Shown here: one piece after another, positions 26,812-35,752 of the stretch
Numbering within the stretch: position 1 is the first letter of the stretch
Layout: the number at the start of each line of letters is the position of its first letter
Origin: Mucinivorans hirudinis
GTDB lineage: Bacteria; Bacteroidota; Bacteroidia; Bacteroidales; Rikenellaceae
Direction: 5' to 3'
Length of the DNA stretch: 64,000 bases
Assembly: GCA_000723505.1 (NCBI GenBank)
Contig: HG934468.1
Coordinates: 1,272,798-1,336,797, forward strand
Notes under the pieces: model-generated
The model's database searches: none
Told to the model about the DNA's origin: nothing
What the model saw: only the letters and a program-made list of their open reading frames with translations
Program-made: the position numbers and the translations under genes

Positions 26812-26819
26812 CAAAGGTA
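26812..26819 (-). promoter_or_regulatory. Possible -7 element upstream of trpS
   Basis: TACCTTTG on the minus strand fits the TAnnTTTG element and lies about 73 bp before the trpS start. A clear TTTG at the right distance is missing, so the call is weak. Confidence 0.35.
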
Positions 26820-26898
26820 GCAAAAAAAACAAGACTATTACAGTGGCAGTAAAGTAAATATCGTTACATAGTTTGACAAAGGTAAATAGCATTACTCG

Positions 26899-26953
26899 CC
26901 CACTCCACTCCACTCCACTCCACTCCACTCCACTCCACTCCACTCCACTCCAC
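26899..26953. repeat. Pentanucleotide repeat CACTC x10
   Basis: Ten perfect copies of a 5-bp unit between trpS and rpsA. The 307-bp gap also holds the rpsA terminator and a possible trpS promoter. A 5-bp unit changes length by slippage; here it could alter spacing upstream of trpS but no coding frame. Confidence 0.93.
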
Positions 26954-26962
26954 AGACAACAC

Positions 26963-26995
26963 AAAAAAACAGGAGAAAGATAAATCTCTCCCCTG
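26963..26995 (-). terminator. Rho-independent terminator of rpsA
   Basis: On the minus strand CAGGGGAGAGA, loop TTTA, TCTTTCTCCTG (11 pairs, two of them G-U), then seven T. It lies about 50 bp after the rpsA stop. Confidence 0.88.
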
Positions 26996-27046
26996 TCTTT
27001 GCGGACGAAGTCTTGCGACTGCATCCACGGATTTATTAACCAAAAT

Positions 27047-28873
27047 CTATTTCTTAGCCATTTTAGCCCTCAACTCAGCAAGTTCCGAGAGGTCGCCGAG
27101 AGTTGTCTTCTCTACCTGTGAAGCGATTTGTTTAACCGCATCACGAGTGGACTTCTCTTGGTTAGATTGCTCTTTGTTCGACTCCTCTTGTGGTTTCGCT
27201 TGCTCGAATGTACGAGTGTGTGAAAGAAGAATCTTTTTGCTGTTTTTGTTGAATTCCAATACTTTGAAGTCGGCAACATCACCGTTTGTCAAAGTTGTGC
27301 CATCCTCCTTCACCAAGCCGCGAGCAGGAGCGAAACCATCGCCACCCTCAGAGAGGATTATAACTGCCCCCTTATCGTTAGCCTCGGTTACAGTACCGCT
27401 GTGAACAGAGTCAGTCGTGTAGATTGTTTCGTAGACATCCCAAGGATTTTCCTCCAACTGCTTGTGACCAAGGCTCAGGCGACGGTTTTCCTTGTCAATT
27501 TCCAAAACTTGAACCTCGATAGGCTCGCCGATTTGAGTAAACTCAGATGGGTGTTTGATTTTCTTAGTCCAACTAAGGTCAGAGATGTGAATCAAACCAT
27601 CTACGCCCTCTTCAATCTCAACGAACACGCCGAAGTTGGTGAAGTTACGCACCTTGGCGGTGTGTTTTGTACCAACTGCATATCTCGCTTCGATATTTTC
27701 CCAAGGGTCATTCGACAGTTGCTTGATACCCAAAGACATTTTGTGCTCATCCTTGTCGAGTGTAAGCACCACAGCATCAACCATATCACCAACCTTCAAG
27801 AAGTCTTGTGCCGAACGGAGGTGCTGTGACCAACTCATTTCGCTCACGTGGATAAGACCCTCAACACCGGGTGCTATTTCGATAAACGCACCATAGTCAG
27901 CCATAACCACAACCTTGCCGGCTACCTTATCGCCAACCTTTATGTTTTCGGCTACTGCATCCCACGGATGTGCCGTAAGTTGCTTGATACCGAGCGCGAT
28001 ACGTTTCTTTTGATCATCGAAGTCAAGGATAACCACGTTGATTTTTTCGTCTAACTTAACGATTTCCTCAGGGTGGTTTACGCGACCCCAGCTAAGGTCT
28101 GTAATGTGGACAAGACCGTCTACGCCGCCCAAGTCGATAAATACGCCGTATGTGGTGATATTCTTAACGATACCTTCAAGGATTTGACCCTTTTCGAGTT
28201 TACCGATAATATCTTTCTTTTGAGCCTCGATTTCAGCCTCAATAAGAGCTTTGTGAGAAACGACAACATTGCGGAACTCTTGGTTAATTTTCACCACCTT
28301 GAACTCCATAGTCTTACCAACGTAAATATCGTAGTCACGGATAGGTTTCACATCTATTTGTGAACCAGGCAAGAATGCCTCGATGCCGAACACATCGACA
28401 ATCATACCGCCTTTGGTACGACATTTCACGAAACCTTTGATGATCTCGTCAGACTCAAGTGCCGCATTAACACGGTCCCAAGAGCGGAGCTGGCGAGCCT
28501 TTTTATGTGATAGAATCAACTGACCTTTCTTATCTTCAGCGTTTTCTACATAAACTTCCACTGTATCGCCTGCTTTCAATTCCGGATTGTAGTTGAACTC
28601 TGCACGAGAGATAACGCCCTCCGATTTGAAGCCTACGTTTACCAACACTTCACGCTTATCTACGTGCGTGACAGCACCATCCAAAACCTCACCCGTCTGA
28701 ATACGGCTCAAAGTTTGGTCGTATTTTTCTACATAGTCGGTCGTATCCGTACCGTAAATTGCAGAATCTGTCTCGAATGCGTTCCAGTCGAATGTTGCGT
28801 TGTCGTGCGAAGCGTTGATAGAAGCCTTAGCATCAGTGTCTACGCTTATGGGATTTTGATTTTCTGTTGTCAT
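27047..28873 (-). CDS. rpsA: 30S ribosomal protein S1
   Basis: Binds mRNA on the 30S subunit. The 608-residue protein (from ATG at 28873, protein start MTTENQNP) holds six S1 RNA-binding repeats; repeats 3-5 are the most regular, each with GVFI/GAFI/GVFV followed by GLVHITDLSW-type ends, and the sixth (GAVIILSEGGDGFAP) is divergent. An upstream in-frame ATG at 28909 would add 12 residues without homology and is unlikely. The C-terminus is Lys/Gln-rich. An exact consensus promoter precedes it. Confidence 0.96.
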   Translation of the reverse strand: MTTENQNPISVDTDAKASINASHDNATFDWNAFETDSAIYGTDTTDYVEKYDQTLSRIQTGEVLDGAVTHVDKREVLVNVGFKSEGVISRAEFNYNPELKAGDTVEVYVENAEDKKGQLILSHKKARQLRSWDRVNAALESDEIIKGFVKCRTKGGMIVDVFGIEAFLPGSQIDVKPIRDYDIYVGKTMEFKVVKINQEFRNVVVSHKALIEAEIEAQKKDIIGKLEKGQILEGIVKNITTYGVFIDLGGVDGLVHITDLSWGRVNHPEEIVKLDEKINVVILDFDDQKKRIALGIKQLTAHPWDAVAENIKVGDKVAGKVVVMADYGAFIEIAPGVEGLIHVSEMSWSQHLRSAQDFLKVGDMVDAVVLTLDKDEHKMSLGIKQLSNDPWENIEARYAVGTKHTAKVRNFTNFGVFVEIEEGVDGLIHISDLSWTKKIKHPSEFTQIGEPIEVQVLEIDKENRRLSLGHKQLEENPWDVYETIYTTDSVHSGTVTEANDKGAVIILSEGGDGFAPARGLVKEDGTTLTNGDVADFKVLEFNKNSKKILLSHTRTFEQAKPQEESNKEQSNQEKSTRDAVKQIASQVEKTTLGDLSELAELRAKMAKK

Positions 28874-28952
28874 TAGATTGAACAACTTGATAGTTAAAGG
28901 GTTAAACAATGTTAATTATGAATATGCGAAGTATCTCCACAAATTCAGTTGG

Positions 28953-28983
28953 CAAAGCTACGTATAATTATTTAATAATCAAA
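28953..28983 (-). promoter_or_regulatory. Promoter of rpsA
   Basis: On the minus strand TTTG (28983-28980), a 19-bp spacer and TAGCTTTG (28960-28953) fit the Bacteroidetes consensus exactly. The mRNA leader would be about 70 nt. Confidence 0.78.
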
Positions 28984-28990
28984 ATTATTT

Positions 28991-30127
28991 TCAATAATTA
29001 TGCTCGGGGTCTTCTGCTATCTCGGCTTTGCTGATGGGGCGACTGTTCATCGAACGCCAAGCATACCAAATATATCCCAACACAATGGGAATAAATAGCG
29101 ATACGATAGACATTGCCTGCAGGGTGAAGAGCGAGGAGGAGGAGTTTGCGATGGTCAGAGAGCTTTGCGGGTCTGCCAACGACGGGTAGTAGCAGGTATT
29201 GTTATAGCCCACATTGAGCAGCAACCCCAACACAGCCAGTACGGTACCCACACCCGAAAACCAAATGCCGCCACGAGAGGATGTAAAGAGCGACACACCG
29301 AATCCCCACAGCACACCGACAACCCCGGCAAGGAAAACAAGCATCACCACGGGCATCTGCAAAAAGTTTGTCAGATACTTATACTCTTCAATAACAACAA
29401 TACCGTCTTCACCAACAGCATAGCCCGAAGCAAAGAGTATGCTCACCAAGAAAGTCAGGAAAAACACCAAGAACGAAACAACCTCCACGGGCAGTTGTAC
29501 GCGTGAACGTCTAACTATCTCGTTATCATCAATATTATTAATAAAATATTGTAAACCAAGCGAACGCGCGAGGAAAAGAACCGCCGCGCCAAGTGCCAGA
29601 TTACGATAGTCGAGCACCGCCTCAAGCCCGTGCCAAGGGGTAGTCCACTGCGAGATTGCACCACCGTGAGTGATATTAAAGAAGTCTACCGAAAAGTTTG
29701 CTCCCGTAAAGAACGTGCCCACCGCCGTGCCAATTAAGAGCGGCGCAACGCTGCCATTAATCAGCAGGAACACATCATAAGTTTTGCTACCCAGGAAGTT
29801 ACCCTCTTTGCTGCGAAACTCAAAGGCAACCGCCTGTATCACAAAGACCAAAAGTATGGCAAGCCAAACATAGTAAGCTCCACCAAAGCTGGTGGAATAA
29901 AAGAGAGGAAAAGATGCAAAAAATGCTCCACCAAAAGTAACGAGGGTAGTGAACGTAAATTCCCATTTGCGACCCAGAGAGTTGATGATAAGACGTTTAT
30001 CATCCTCACTCTTACCAATGGTCAGCAGTAGCGACTGCCCTCCTTGCACAAAAAGCAAAAAGACAAGTATCGCGCCCAAGAGCGACACCAACAGCCACCA
30101 ATAGTGTTGAAAAAAAGTGTAGTCCAT
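28991..30127 (-). CDS. cydB: Cytochrome bd quinol oxidase subunit II
   Basis: The CydB subunit of the high-affinity bd oxidase, which reduces oxygen with quinol in the inner membrane. The 378-residue protein has about nine membrane helices, beginning with the conserved W-rich start (QHYWWLLVSLLGAILVFLLFVQGG), FRSKEGN, and TPWHGLEAVLDYRN. It follows the ftsX-like gene by 98 bp. CydA, normally directly upstream in Bacteroidales, is absent from the neighbourhood, so it must be encoded elsewhere or the complex is incomplete. Confidence 0.93.
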   Translation of the reverse strand: MDYTFFQHYWWLLVSLLGAILVFLLFVQGGQSLLLTIGKSEDDKRLIINSLGRKWEFTFTTLVTFGGAFFASFPLFYSTSFGGAYYVWLAILLVFVIQAVAFEFRSKEGNFLGSKTYDVFLLINGSVAPLLIGTAVGTFFTGANFSVDFFNITHGGAISQWTTPWHGLEAVLDYRNLALGAAVLFLARSLGLQYFINNIDDNEIVRRSRVQLPVEVVSFLVFFLTFLVSILFASGYAVGEDGIVVIEEYKYLTNFLQMPVVMLVFLAGVVGVLWGFGVSLFTSSRGGIWFSGVGTVLAVLGLLLNVGYNNTCYYPSLADPQSSLTIANSSSSLFTLQAMSIVSLFIPIVLGYIWYAWRSMNSRPISKAEIAEDPEHNY

Positions 30128-30225
30128 ATTTTTTGTGGTTAGTGATTGCTTTTGCGCTCGTTCTAAAGTAGGGTAAAATAATTATTATTATATTTCACTA
30201 CTCAAATGTCCCACAGGCTACCGCC

Positions 30226-31413
30226 TCACGAAAACTTCACAGATTCGGCAGGAGATATGCGTTCGAGTATCAGTGTTGGGACTATCATCAGCAAAGTTAC
30301 TAAAAAAAATGTTCCGATATTCAAAAGTCCCACTTCTGCAAAAGAAATTTTTATGGGAACCACACTAAGCAGGTACGCCGAGGCATCGAGGGTTATCACG
30401 GAAAAATATTGCTGTACAAGGCATAAGCCTATACCGATGAGGTTGCCGAAAATCAATCCGCGAATGACTATCATCCCGCTGCGATAGAGAAAAATTTTTT
30501 GCAGCTGCCCGCGGCGGATACCCTGAGTCTTGAGCACCCCCACCATCCTCACACTCTCCAATATAATCACCAACACACCTCCCAACATATTGATAACAGC
30601 CACAATCAACATAATGACCAACACAAATGCCGAATTCATCTCGAGCATAACAACCCAATCAAAGAACTGACTGTAAAGCTCCTGCACGCTCTGCACATTC
30701 CAACGCTCGACGGGTAGGGAGTCCCAAATCTCGTCCACGGTCTGCTCATTGAGGGCTGCGCGGATTTGATACCCCTCGTAAACGCCTTCCTCCCAGCCGT
30801 TTATCTGATTAGCCAAAGATATATCCGCAAAGAGAAATTTTGAGTCAAACTCCTCAAGTCCACTGCTATAGACTCCCGAAATTTTCAATAATCTTTTCAA
30901 AGGAGTTTGGTTCAACACAATAAAGCTGAAGCTGTCACCCGACTTAAGTCCAGTTTTCGCGGCTGTCGCGGCAGAGATAAGCACCTGACCGTGAACTGTC
31001 GGAATCTCTCCCGAAACCAGATTTTGCGAAAGAAAACTGTAATCCTCTACACCTTTGAGCACCACACCCTCGATAGCCCCCCCCGAACTTATCAAACCAT
31101 TGGCTGTGGAAAATGGCTCTACTTTTTCGACTTTATCAATGCTCAAAAGCTCTTGGACATCTTCGTGAGAGAGGGCAAAAGGCTCTGTCAGATTTGGATT
31201 ATCGGCAGTACGTTTGGTGAGGACAATATCCTCGCTAAATCCGCGTACCTTTGCCGCAAGCTGCTCGCGAAAACCACCCACTATGCTCAGTGCCACAATG
31301 ATAACGGCAACACTCAACGCAACACTCACCACGGCAATACCAACCATAATGCGGGTGCGGCGCGAGTTTTCAACTCCGGCAAGGCGACGAGCTATGAATA
31401 ACGGAAAATTCAT
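30226..31413 (-). CDS. FtsX/LolC-type ABC transporter permease
   Basis: A 395-residue inner membrane permease of the MacB/LolCE/FtsX group. It has one N-terminal membrane helix (residues 23-45), a large periplasmic MacB-like domain with SIVGGFREQLAAKVRGF following it, and three C-terminal helices beginning near residue 260. Bacteroidales homologues are thought to act with a LolD-like ATPase in lipoprotein release; no ATPase gene is adjacent here. The start overlaps the murC stop by 4 bp. Confidence 0.87.
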   Translation of the reverse strand: MNFPLFIARRLAGVENSRRTRIMVGIAVVSVALSVAVIIVALSIVGGFREQLAAKVRGFSEDIVLTKRTADNPNLTEPFALSHEDVQELLSIDKVEKVEPFSTANGLISSGGAIEGVVLKGVEDYSFLSQNLVSGEIPTVHGQVLISAATAAKTGLKSGDSFSFIVLNQTPLKRLLKISGVYSSGLEEFDSKFLFADISLANQINGWEEGVYEGYQIRAALNEQTVDEIWDSLPVERWNVQSVQELYSQFFDWVVMLEMNSAFVLVIMLIVAVINMLGGVLVIILESVRMVGVLKTQGIRRGQLQKIFLYRSGMIVIRGLIFGNLIGIGLCLVQQYFSVITLDASAYLLSVVPIKISFAEVGLLNIGTFFLVTLLMIVPTLILERISPAESVKFS

Positions 31414-32744
31414 AATATTTTTGCAACATCAGCGCAAAGTGCATCGATATCTCCCGCGCCGGCGGTTACAACTATATCCGTATCGAGTCTCTTCAAAAGT
31501 TCCAACAAATCTTCCTTGGCAACAATATGTCTTTCGCACCTTAGCTTGTCGAAGATAACTTCACTGGTTACACCCTCGATTGGCAGTTCGCGTGCCGGAT
31601 AGATAGGGATTATAATGGTGCGGTCGACGAGCGAAAGCACCTCGCCGAATCCATCCTGAAAATCGCGGGTACGAGTATATAAGTGAGGTTGGAAAATAAC
31701 TGTCAGATGCCGCCCCGGGAACATCTTACGAACGGATGAAATCATAGCACGCAGCTCCTCGGGGTGGTGCGCATAGTCATCCATATAGACCTTCTGAGGT
31801 GTGTTTATATGAAAATCAAATCTACGTGCCACACCCCTGAATGTGCCTATTGCCTCTTTCAACCTCTCTTTATCATATCCCCTCTGAGCCACAAGTGCTA
31901 CGGCGGCAACGCAATTTTCAACGTTTGTCAGCCCCGGAACGCCCAAACGGCAGCACTCAATAGTGTCACAGGGAGTTACAATATCAAAGCTGTAATGTCC
32001 GCCATCCTCTAATCTGATATTGCGGGCGTAAAAGTCCGTATGGGGGTCATCAAGGCTATATGTCAAGCACTTATGCTTGGTGGTCAGGGAAACACCTTTT
32101 TTAACAATCAGCGTGTCGGTAACTTGGTCGGCAAATTGGTTGAAGGTTGCTAAAAACTCCTCGGCAGTTCCGTAGATATCCAAGTGGTCGGGGTCGGCAG
32201 CTGTGATAACTGCAGCCTGTGGAGTGAGTTGCAGGAAAGAGCGGTCGAACTCATCCGCCTCCACCGCCAATCTATCCCCCCTGCCCAAAACCATATTCGT
32301 ACCGAAATTCTTGGACACTCCGCCCAAAAAAGCACTACCCTCCCCTGCGCCTATGTGGTTGAACCACGCCACCATAGTCGAGGTCGAGGTCTTGCCGTGA
32401 GTGCCCGCCACAGCCATTGTCCACTTATCGCGGCTGAGCAGCCCAAGAACCCGAGAACGCTTCAAAACCTCGAAACCGTTCTCTATGAAATAGTTCAGCT
32501 CCGAATGCTCCTTCGCAACGGCAGGTGTATAGACAACCTTTGTTGTGGCGGGATTCTTGTATATTTCGGGGATAAGTGCAACATTATCTAGGTAGTGTAT
32601 CGTTATACCCTCCTCTTCCAAATGGTGAGTTAGGGGCGTTGGGGTGCGGTCGTAGCCGGCAACACTCCAACCCTCGTGGCGGAAATAACGTGCAAGGGCA
32701 CTCATTCCGATACCGCCGATGCCGATAAAATAGATGTTTTTCAT
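31410..32744 (-). CDS. murC: UDP-N-acetylmuramate--L-alanine ligase
   Basis: Adds the first amino acid, L-Ala, to UDP-MurNAc in peptidoglycan synthesis. The 444-residue Mur ligase has the N-terminal nucleotide fold FIGIGGIGMSALA, the ATP loop AGTHGKTS (residues 113-120), EADEFDRSF and DDYAHHPEE. The start pattern favours MurC over Mpl. It is not in the usual murG-murC-ftsQ-ftsA-ftsZ order: it is coupled by 4-bp overlaps to an alpha/beta hydrolase upstream and an FtsX-like permease downstream. Confidence 0.93.
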   Translation of the reverse strand: MKNIYFIGIGGIGMSALARYFRHEGWSVAGYDRTPTPLTHHLEEEGITIHYLDNVALIPEIYKNPATTKVVYTPAVAKEHSELNYFIENGFEVLKRSRVLGLLSRDKWTMAVAGTHGKTSTSTMVAWFNHIGAGEGSAFLGGVSKNFGTNMVLGRGDRLAVEADEFDRSFLQLTPQAAVITAADPDHLDIYGTAEEFLATFNQFADQVTDTLIVKKGVSLTTKHKCLTYSLDDPHTDFYARNIRLEDGGHYSFDIVTPCDTIECCRLGVPGLTNVENCVAAVALVAQRGYDKERLKEAIGTFRGVARRFDFHINTPQKVYMDDYAHHPEELRAMISSVRKMFPGRHLTVIFQPHLYTRTRDFQDGFGEVLSLVDRTIIIPIYPARELPIEGVTSEVIFDKLRCERHIVAKEDLLELLKRLDTDIVVTAGAGDIDALCADVAKIL

Positions 32745-34075
32745 AGAATGGTGGGAAAAAGGATAAAATCACGAATAATCTCTAAAACCTCGGGGGCGAT
32801 GGTCTGCTCTATTGTGCCATACTCCTGTGGCAGACCCTTGTCGCACTGCTGGAAAAGGTGATTCAAGCCGGGCAGAGCAACGATTTTGTAGTCTCTGTTT
32901 CCGCCCTTGACAAGTGCGCGATCTATTGCCTCCAAGTTCTCTTTACAGGGCACTTGTAAATCTTTTTCTCCATTGAGTGCCAACACACGACAGGTTACCT
33001 TTTCTAAAACAGGCTCGGGGTCATATTGTAAAAAAGTTCTATACCACGATGTTGTCATCTGCGCGGCTGTCTGCTCTGCTCTGTCCGCTGGCATCATCGC
33101 CGTTTTTTGCAGGTATTGGGCAATCTGCTCACGGCTCTCACCCGCGAGCACCTTATTATATATAGTACGGTTCACAGCACGGTTCATCCCGCGCTGAATG
33201 ACATTTGCCCCCATTGCCGCGGCAATCAAATCCGACTGCATCAAAACAATGCTATCACCCCTCACTCCGGTGCCTGCTAAGAGTACGATATAATCAAGCT
33301 CAGGCTCCTCCACCGCAACAATCGGTGCAATGGTTCCGCCTTCGCTATGACCAATCACGCCAATTTTCTCGAACCCACGATTGGATAAAAATTTCACCGC
33401 CGCACGAGCATCCTCGGCAAAATCGAGAGTTGTTGCCCTTGCAAAATCACCGGTCGATTGAGCCGTGCCTCTATCGTCATACCTCAATACGGCAATGCCG
33501 TTACGGGTCAAGTAGTCGGCAATAACCAAAAAAGGACGATGCCCCATAATCTCCTCATCGCGATTCTGCGCGCCACTACCCGTTACCAACACTGCCGCCG
33601 CACGCGCTTCTCCTCCACGGGGCAGGGTGAGAGTGCCGGCAAGTGTAACATCGCCGTTACGAAAGGTAACCATCTCGCTAATATATGGATATGGCTCTTG
33701 AGGCTCTTGCGGTCTTCTTTGGGTTTGTGCTGACCTTTGCTCCCTATAAAGGTTCATTGCCACCTTCAAGAAGCCTTGCGAAAAAGTTCCCTTTATCGAA
33801 TCGCCACCGAAAATACCACTATATCTCAAATTAATTTTATTGATACCAATCATCAAACTATCACCCTCATACTCGACAACATCAGCCTCTGTGGCACGCG
33901 CCCCTTGGTCCAGGGAAATCATCTCTGCCCTGAGGCTATCTCCGCTCTTTGCAATGTTGAATTGCAGTCGAAAATCCCTCCCCGCAATTTTGACAGAACC
34001 AAACCACTCCCCCTCGACCTGCTGGGCAGAGAGCAGTAAGGGCAAAACAATAAATAGTAGTGCAATTTTTTTCAT
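32741..34075 (-). CDS. Exported alpha/beta hydrolase with N-terminal beta domain
   Basis: A 444-residue protein with signal peptide (residues 1-17, ending LLLSAQQ). Residues 20-110 form a beta-rich domain of the sort found before Bacteroidota hydrolases. Residues 135-440 are an alpha/beta hydrolase: oxyanion loop VTGSGAQNRDE, nucleophile S244 in GHSEGG, acid in NGEKDLQVP and His in PGLNHLFQ. An esterase or peptidase activity in the periplasm is likely; the substrate is unknown. It overlaps murC by 4 bp. Confidence 0.88.
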   Translation of the reverse strand: MKKIALLFIVLPLLLSAQQVEGEWFGSVKIAGRDFRLQFNIAKSGDSLRAEMISLDQGARATEADVVEYEGDSLMIGINKINLRYSGIFGGDSIKGTFSQGFLKVAMNLYREQRSAQTQRRPQEPQEPYPYISEMVTFRNGDVTLAGTLTLPRGGEARAAAVLVTGSGAQNRDEEIMGHRPFLVIADYLTRNGIAVLRYDDRGTAQSTGDFARATTLDFAEDARAAVKFLSNRGFEKIGVIGHSEGGTIAPIVAVEEPELDYIVLLAGTGVRGDSIVLMQSDLIAAAMGANVIQRGMNRAVNRTIYNKVLAGESREQIAQYLQKTAMMPADRAEQTAAQMTTSWYRTFLQYDPEPVLEKVTCRVLALNGEKDLQVPCKENLEAIDRALVKGGNRDYKIVALPGLNHLFQQCDKGLPQEYGTIEQTIAPEVLEIIRDFILFPTIL

Positions 34076-34139
34076 CTGTGTATATTCTTATAAACAGCTA
34101 ATTATTAATCATCTATACTTACATTTACTAAGCCGATTT

Positions 34140-34215
34140 TCTACGAAAATCGGGCAGACCGCCGCCGCCCCACGCGGCGGGCTGCATTCTGCATCCCACC
34201 GCCGGCGACGGTCTG
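34140..34215. other. GC-rich multi-stem structure between nfnB and the hydrolase
   Basis: In the 259-bp gap a hairpin CGATTTTC/GAAAATCG is followed by a multibranch fold: outer stem CAGACCG (34155-34161) with CGGTCTG (34209-34215), and inside it CCGCCGC/GCGGCGG (34162-34168, 34174-34180). The GC content is far above the surrounding DNA. It may be a repeat element, terminator or small RNA; no coding frame is convincing. Confidence 0.5.
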
Positions 34216-34334
34216 AGGGCGCACAATGGGCAGGTACTCATCCTTGTTGGTATGCTCAAAAGAAGATTATGACAATTTCATACTTGTCAAACTGTCAATC
34301 CTCCGTTAAAAACCTTTAAGGGGTGAGCCGATAA

Positions 34335-35729
34335 TTAATTTTTAGAACTCCCCTTGAGATACTCATCTATCGCCGCGGCAGAGCGTCGCCCCGCACCCAT
34401 AGCCAATATAACCGTAGCCGCACCCGTAACCACGTCACCGCCAGCAAAGACCCCGGCACGGGTAGTTGCGCCATTATCATCCGCCACGACACATCCCCAA
34501 CGATTTGTCTGCAAACCTTTTGTGGTGGCAGAAATTAGCGGATTGGGCGAAGTGCCCAGTGCCATAACCACAACATCGCACTCAATATCAAACTCCGACC
34601 CGGCAACCTCGCGCGGCGAACGTCTACCCGAAGCGTCAGGCTCGCCAAGCTCCATTCCCACACACCGCAGACCGCGAACCCAACCCTTTTCGTTGGTTAA
34701 AACCTCAACGGGATTGGTCAACATATTGAAAATAATCCCCTCCTGCCGAGCGTGATGCACCTCCTCCACTCGTGCCGGCAGCTCTGCCTCGGAGCGACGA
34801 TAGACAATGACAGCCTCAGCACCCAGCCTCTTAGCCGTACGCACAGCATCCATCGCCACATTACCACCGCCCACCACCACAACCTTATCGCCCGTATAAA
34901 TCGGGGTGTCGTAGCTCGCGTCAAACGCCTTCATCAGGTTTGTGCGCGTGAGAAACTCATTAGCAGAGACTACGCCATTAGCATTCTCGCCGGCGATGCC
35001 CATAAACTTGGGCAGACCCGCACCCGAGCCGATAAATACCGCCTCGAACCCCTCTCTGTCAAATAGTTCGTCCACGGTTATCGTCCTACCAATAACTACG
35101 TCTGTTTCAATCCTTACGCCCAGTTTGCGCACATTTTCTATTTCTGCCTCCACCACTGCTTTCTTGGGCAGACGAAACTCAGGTATTCCATATTCCAACA
35201 CCCCACCCGCACGGTGAAGCACCTCGAAAATAGTAACCTCATAACCCAATTTGGCAAGGTCGGCAGCGCAAGCCAGCCCGGCAGGACCACTTCCCACAAC
35301 TGCCACACGGTGTCCGTTCAGCTCTGCCTTCGCAGCAAGCTCAATGCCATTTTCACGCCCCCAATCACCCACAAAACGTTCTAATTTACCAATACTTACC
35401 GCCTCACCCTTGACTCCAAGTATGCACGATCCCTCGCACTGACTCTCCTGTGGGCAGACGCGTCCGCAAACAGAGGGCAGCAGATTATCCTGAGCAATAA
35501 TATGTGCTGCCTCTTCAAAATTTCCATCGGCAACCGCCCCAATAAATTGCGGTATCTTTACCGAGACAGGGCACGCCTGCGTACATCGCGGTTTTTTGCA
35601 CTGGATACATCGTGAGGCTTCAAGCATTGCCTCCTCTGAATTATATCCATAACATACTTCATCGAAATTCGTAGCTCTGATTATTGGGTCTTGCTCCCGT
35701 GCGGGAACTCTTGGTATTTTATTTGCCAT
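34335..35729 (-). CDS. NfnB/GltD-like NADPH-dependent oxidoreductase large subunit
   Basis: A 464-residue flavoprotein of the glutamate synthase small subunit family. The N-terminus has a two-cluster Fe-S region (CIQCKKPRCTQACPV and CGRVCPQESQCEGSCILG), followed by FAD (VVGSGPAGLACAADLAKLGYEV) and NADPH (VVGGGNVAMDAVRTAKRLG) folds. Paired with the next gene upstream, it matches the NfnAB/SudAB enzyme, which couples NADH, NADPH and ferredoxin by flavin bifurcation; true glutamate synthase is unlikely without a GltB. It is the last gene of its operon. Confidence 0.9.
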   Translation of the reverse strand: MANKIPRVPAREQDPIIRATNFDEVCYGYNSEEAMLEASRCIQCKKPRCTQACPVSVKIPQFIGAVADGNFEEAAHIIAQDNLLPSVCGRVCPQESQCEGSCILGVKGEAVSIGKLERFVGDWGRENGIELAAKAELNGHRVAVVGSGPAGLACAADLAKLGYEVTIFEVLHRAGGVLEYGIPEFRLPKKAVVEAEIENVRKLGVRIETDVVIGRTITVDELFDREGFEAVFIGSGAGLPKFMGIAGENANGVVSANEFLTRTNLMKAFDASYDTPIYTGDKVVVVGGGNVAMDAVRTAKRLGAEAVIVYRRSEAELPARVEEVHHARQEGIIFNMLTNPVEVLTNEKGWVRGLRCVGMELGEPDASGRRSPREVAGSEFDIECDVVVMALGTSPNPLISATTKGLQTNRWGCVVADDNGATTRAGVFAGGDVVTGAATVILAMGAGRRSAAAIDEYLKGSSKN

Positions 35730-35752
35730 TTGTTTGTGTGTAAAATTGATAG

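Noticed and set aside
28874-28909. Longer start for ribosomal protein S1
   Set aside because: The 12 added residues have no S1 homology and lie in the leader after the promoter.
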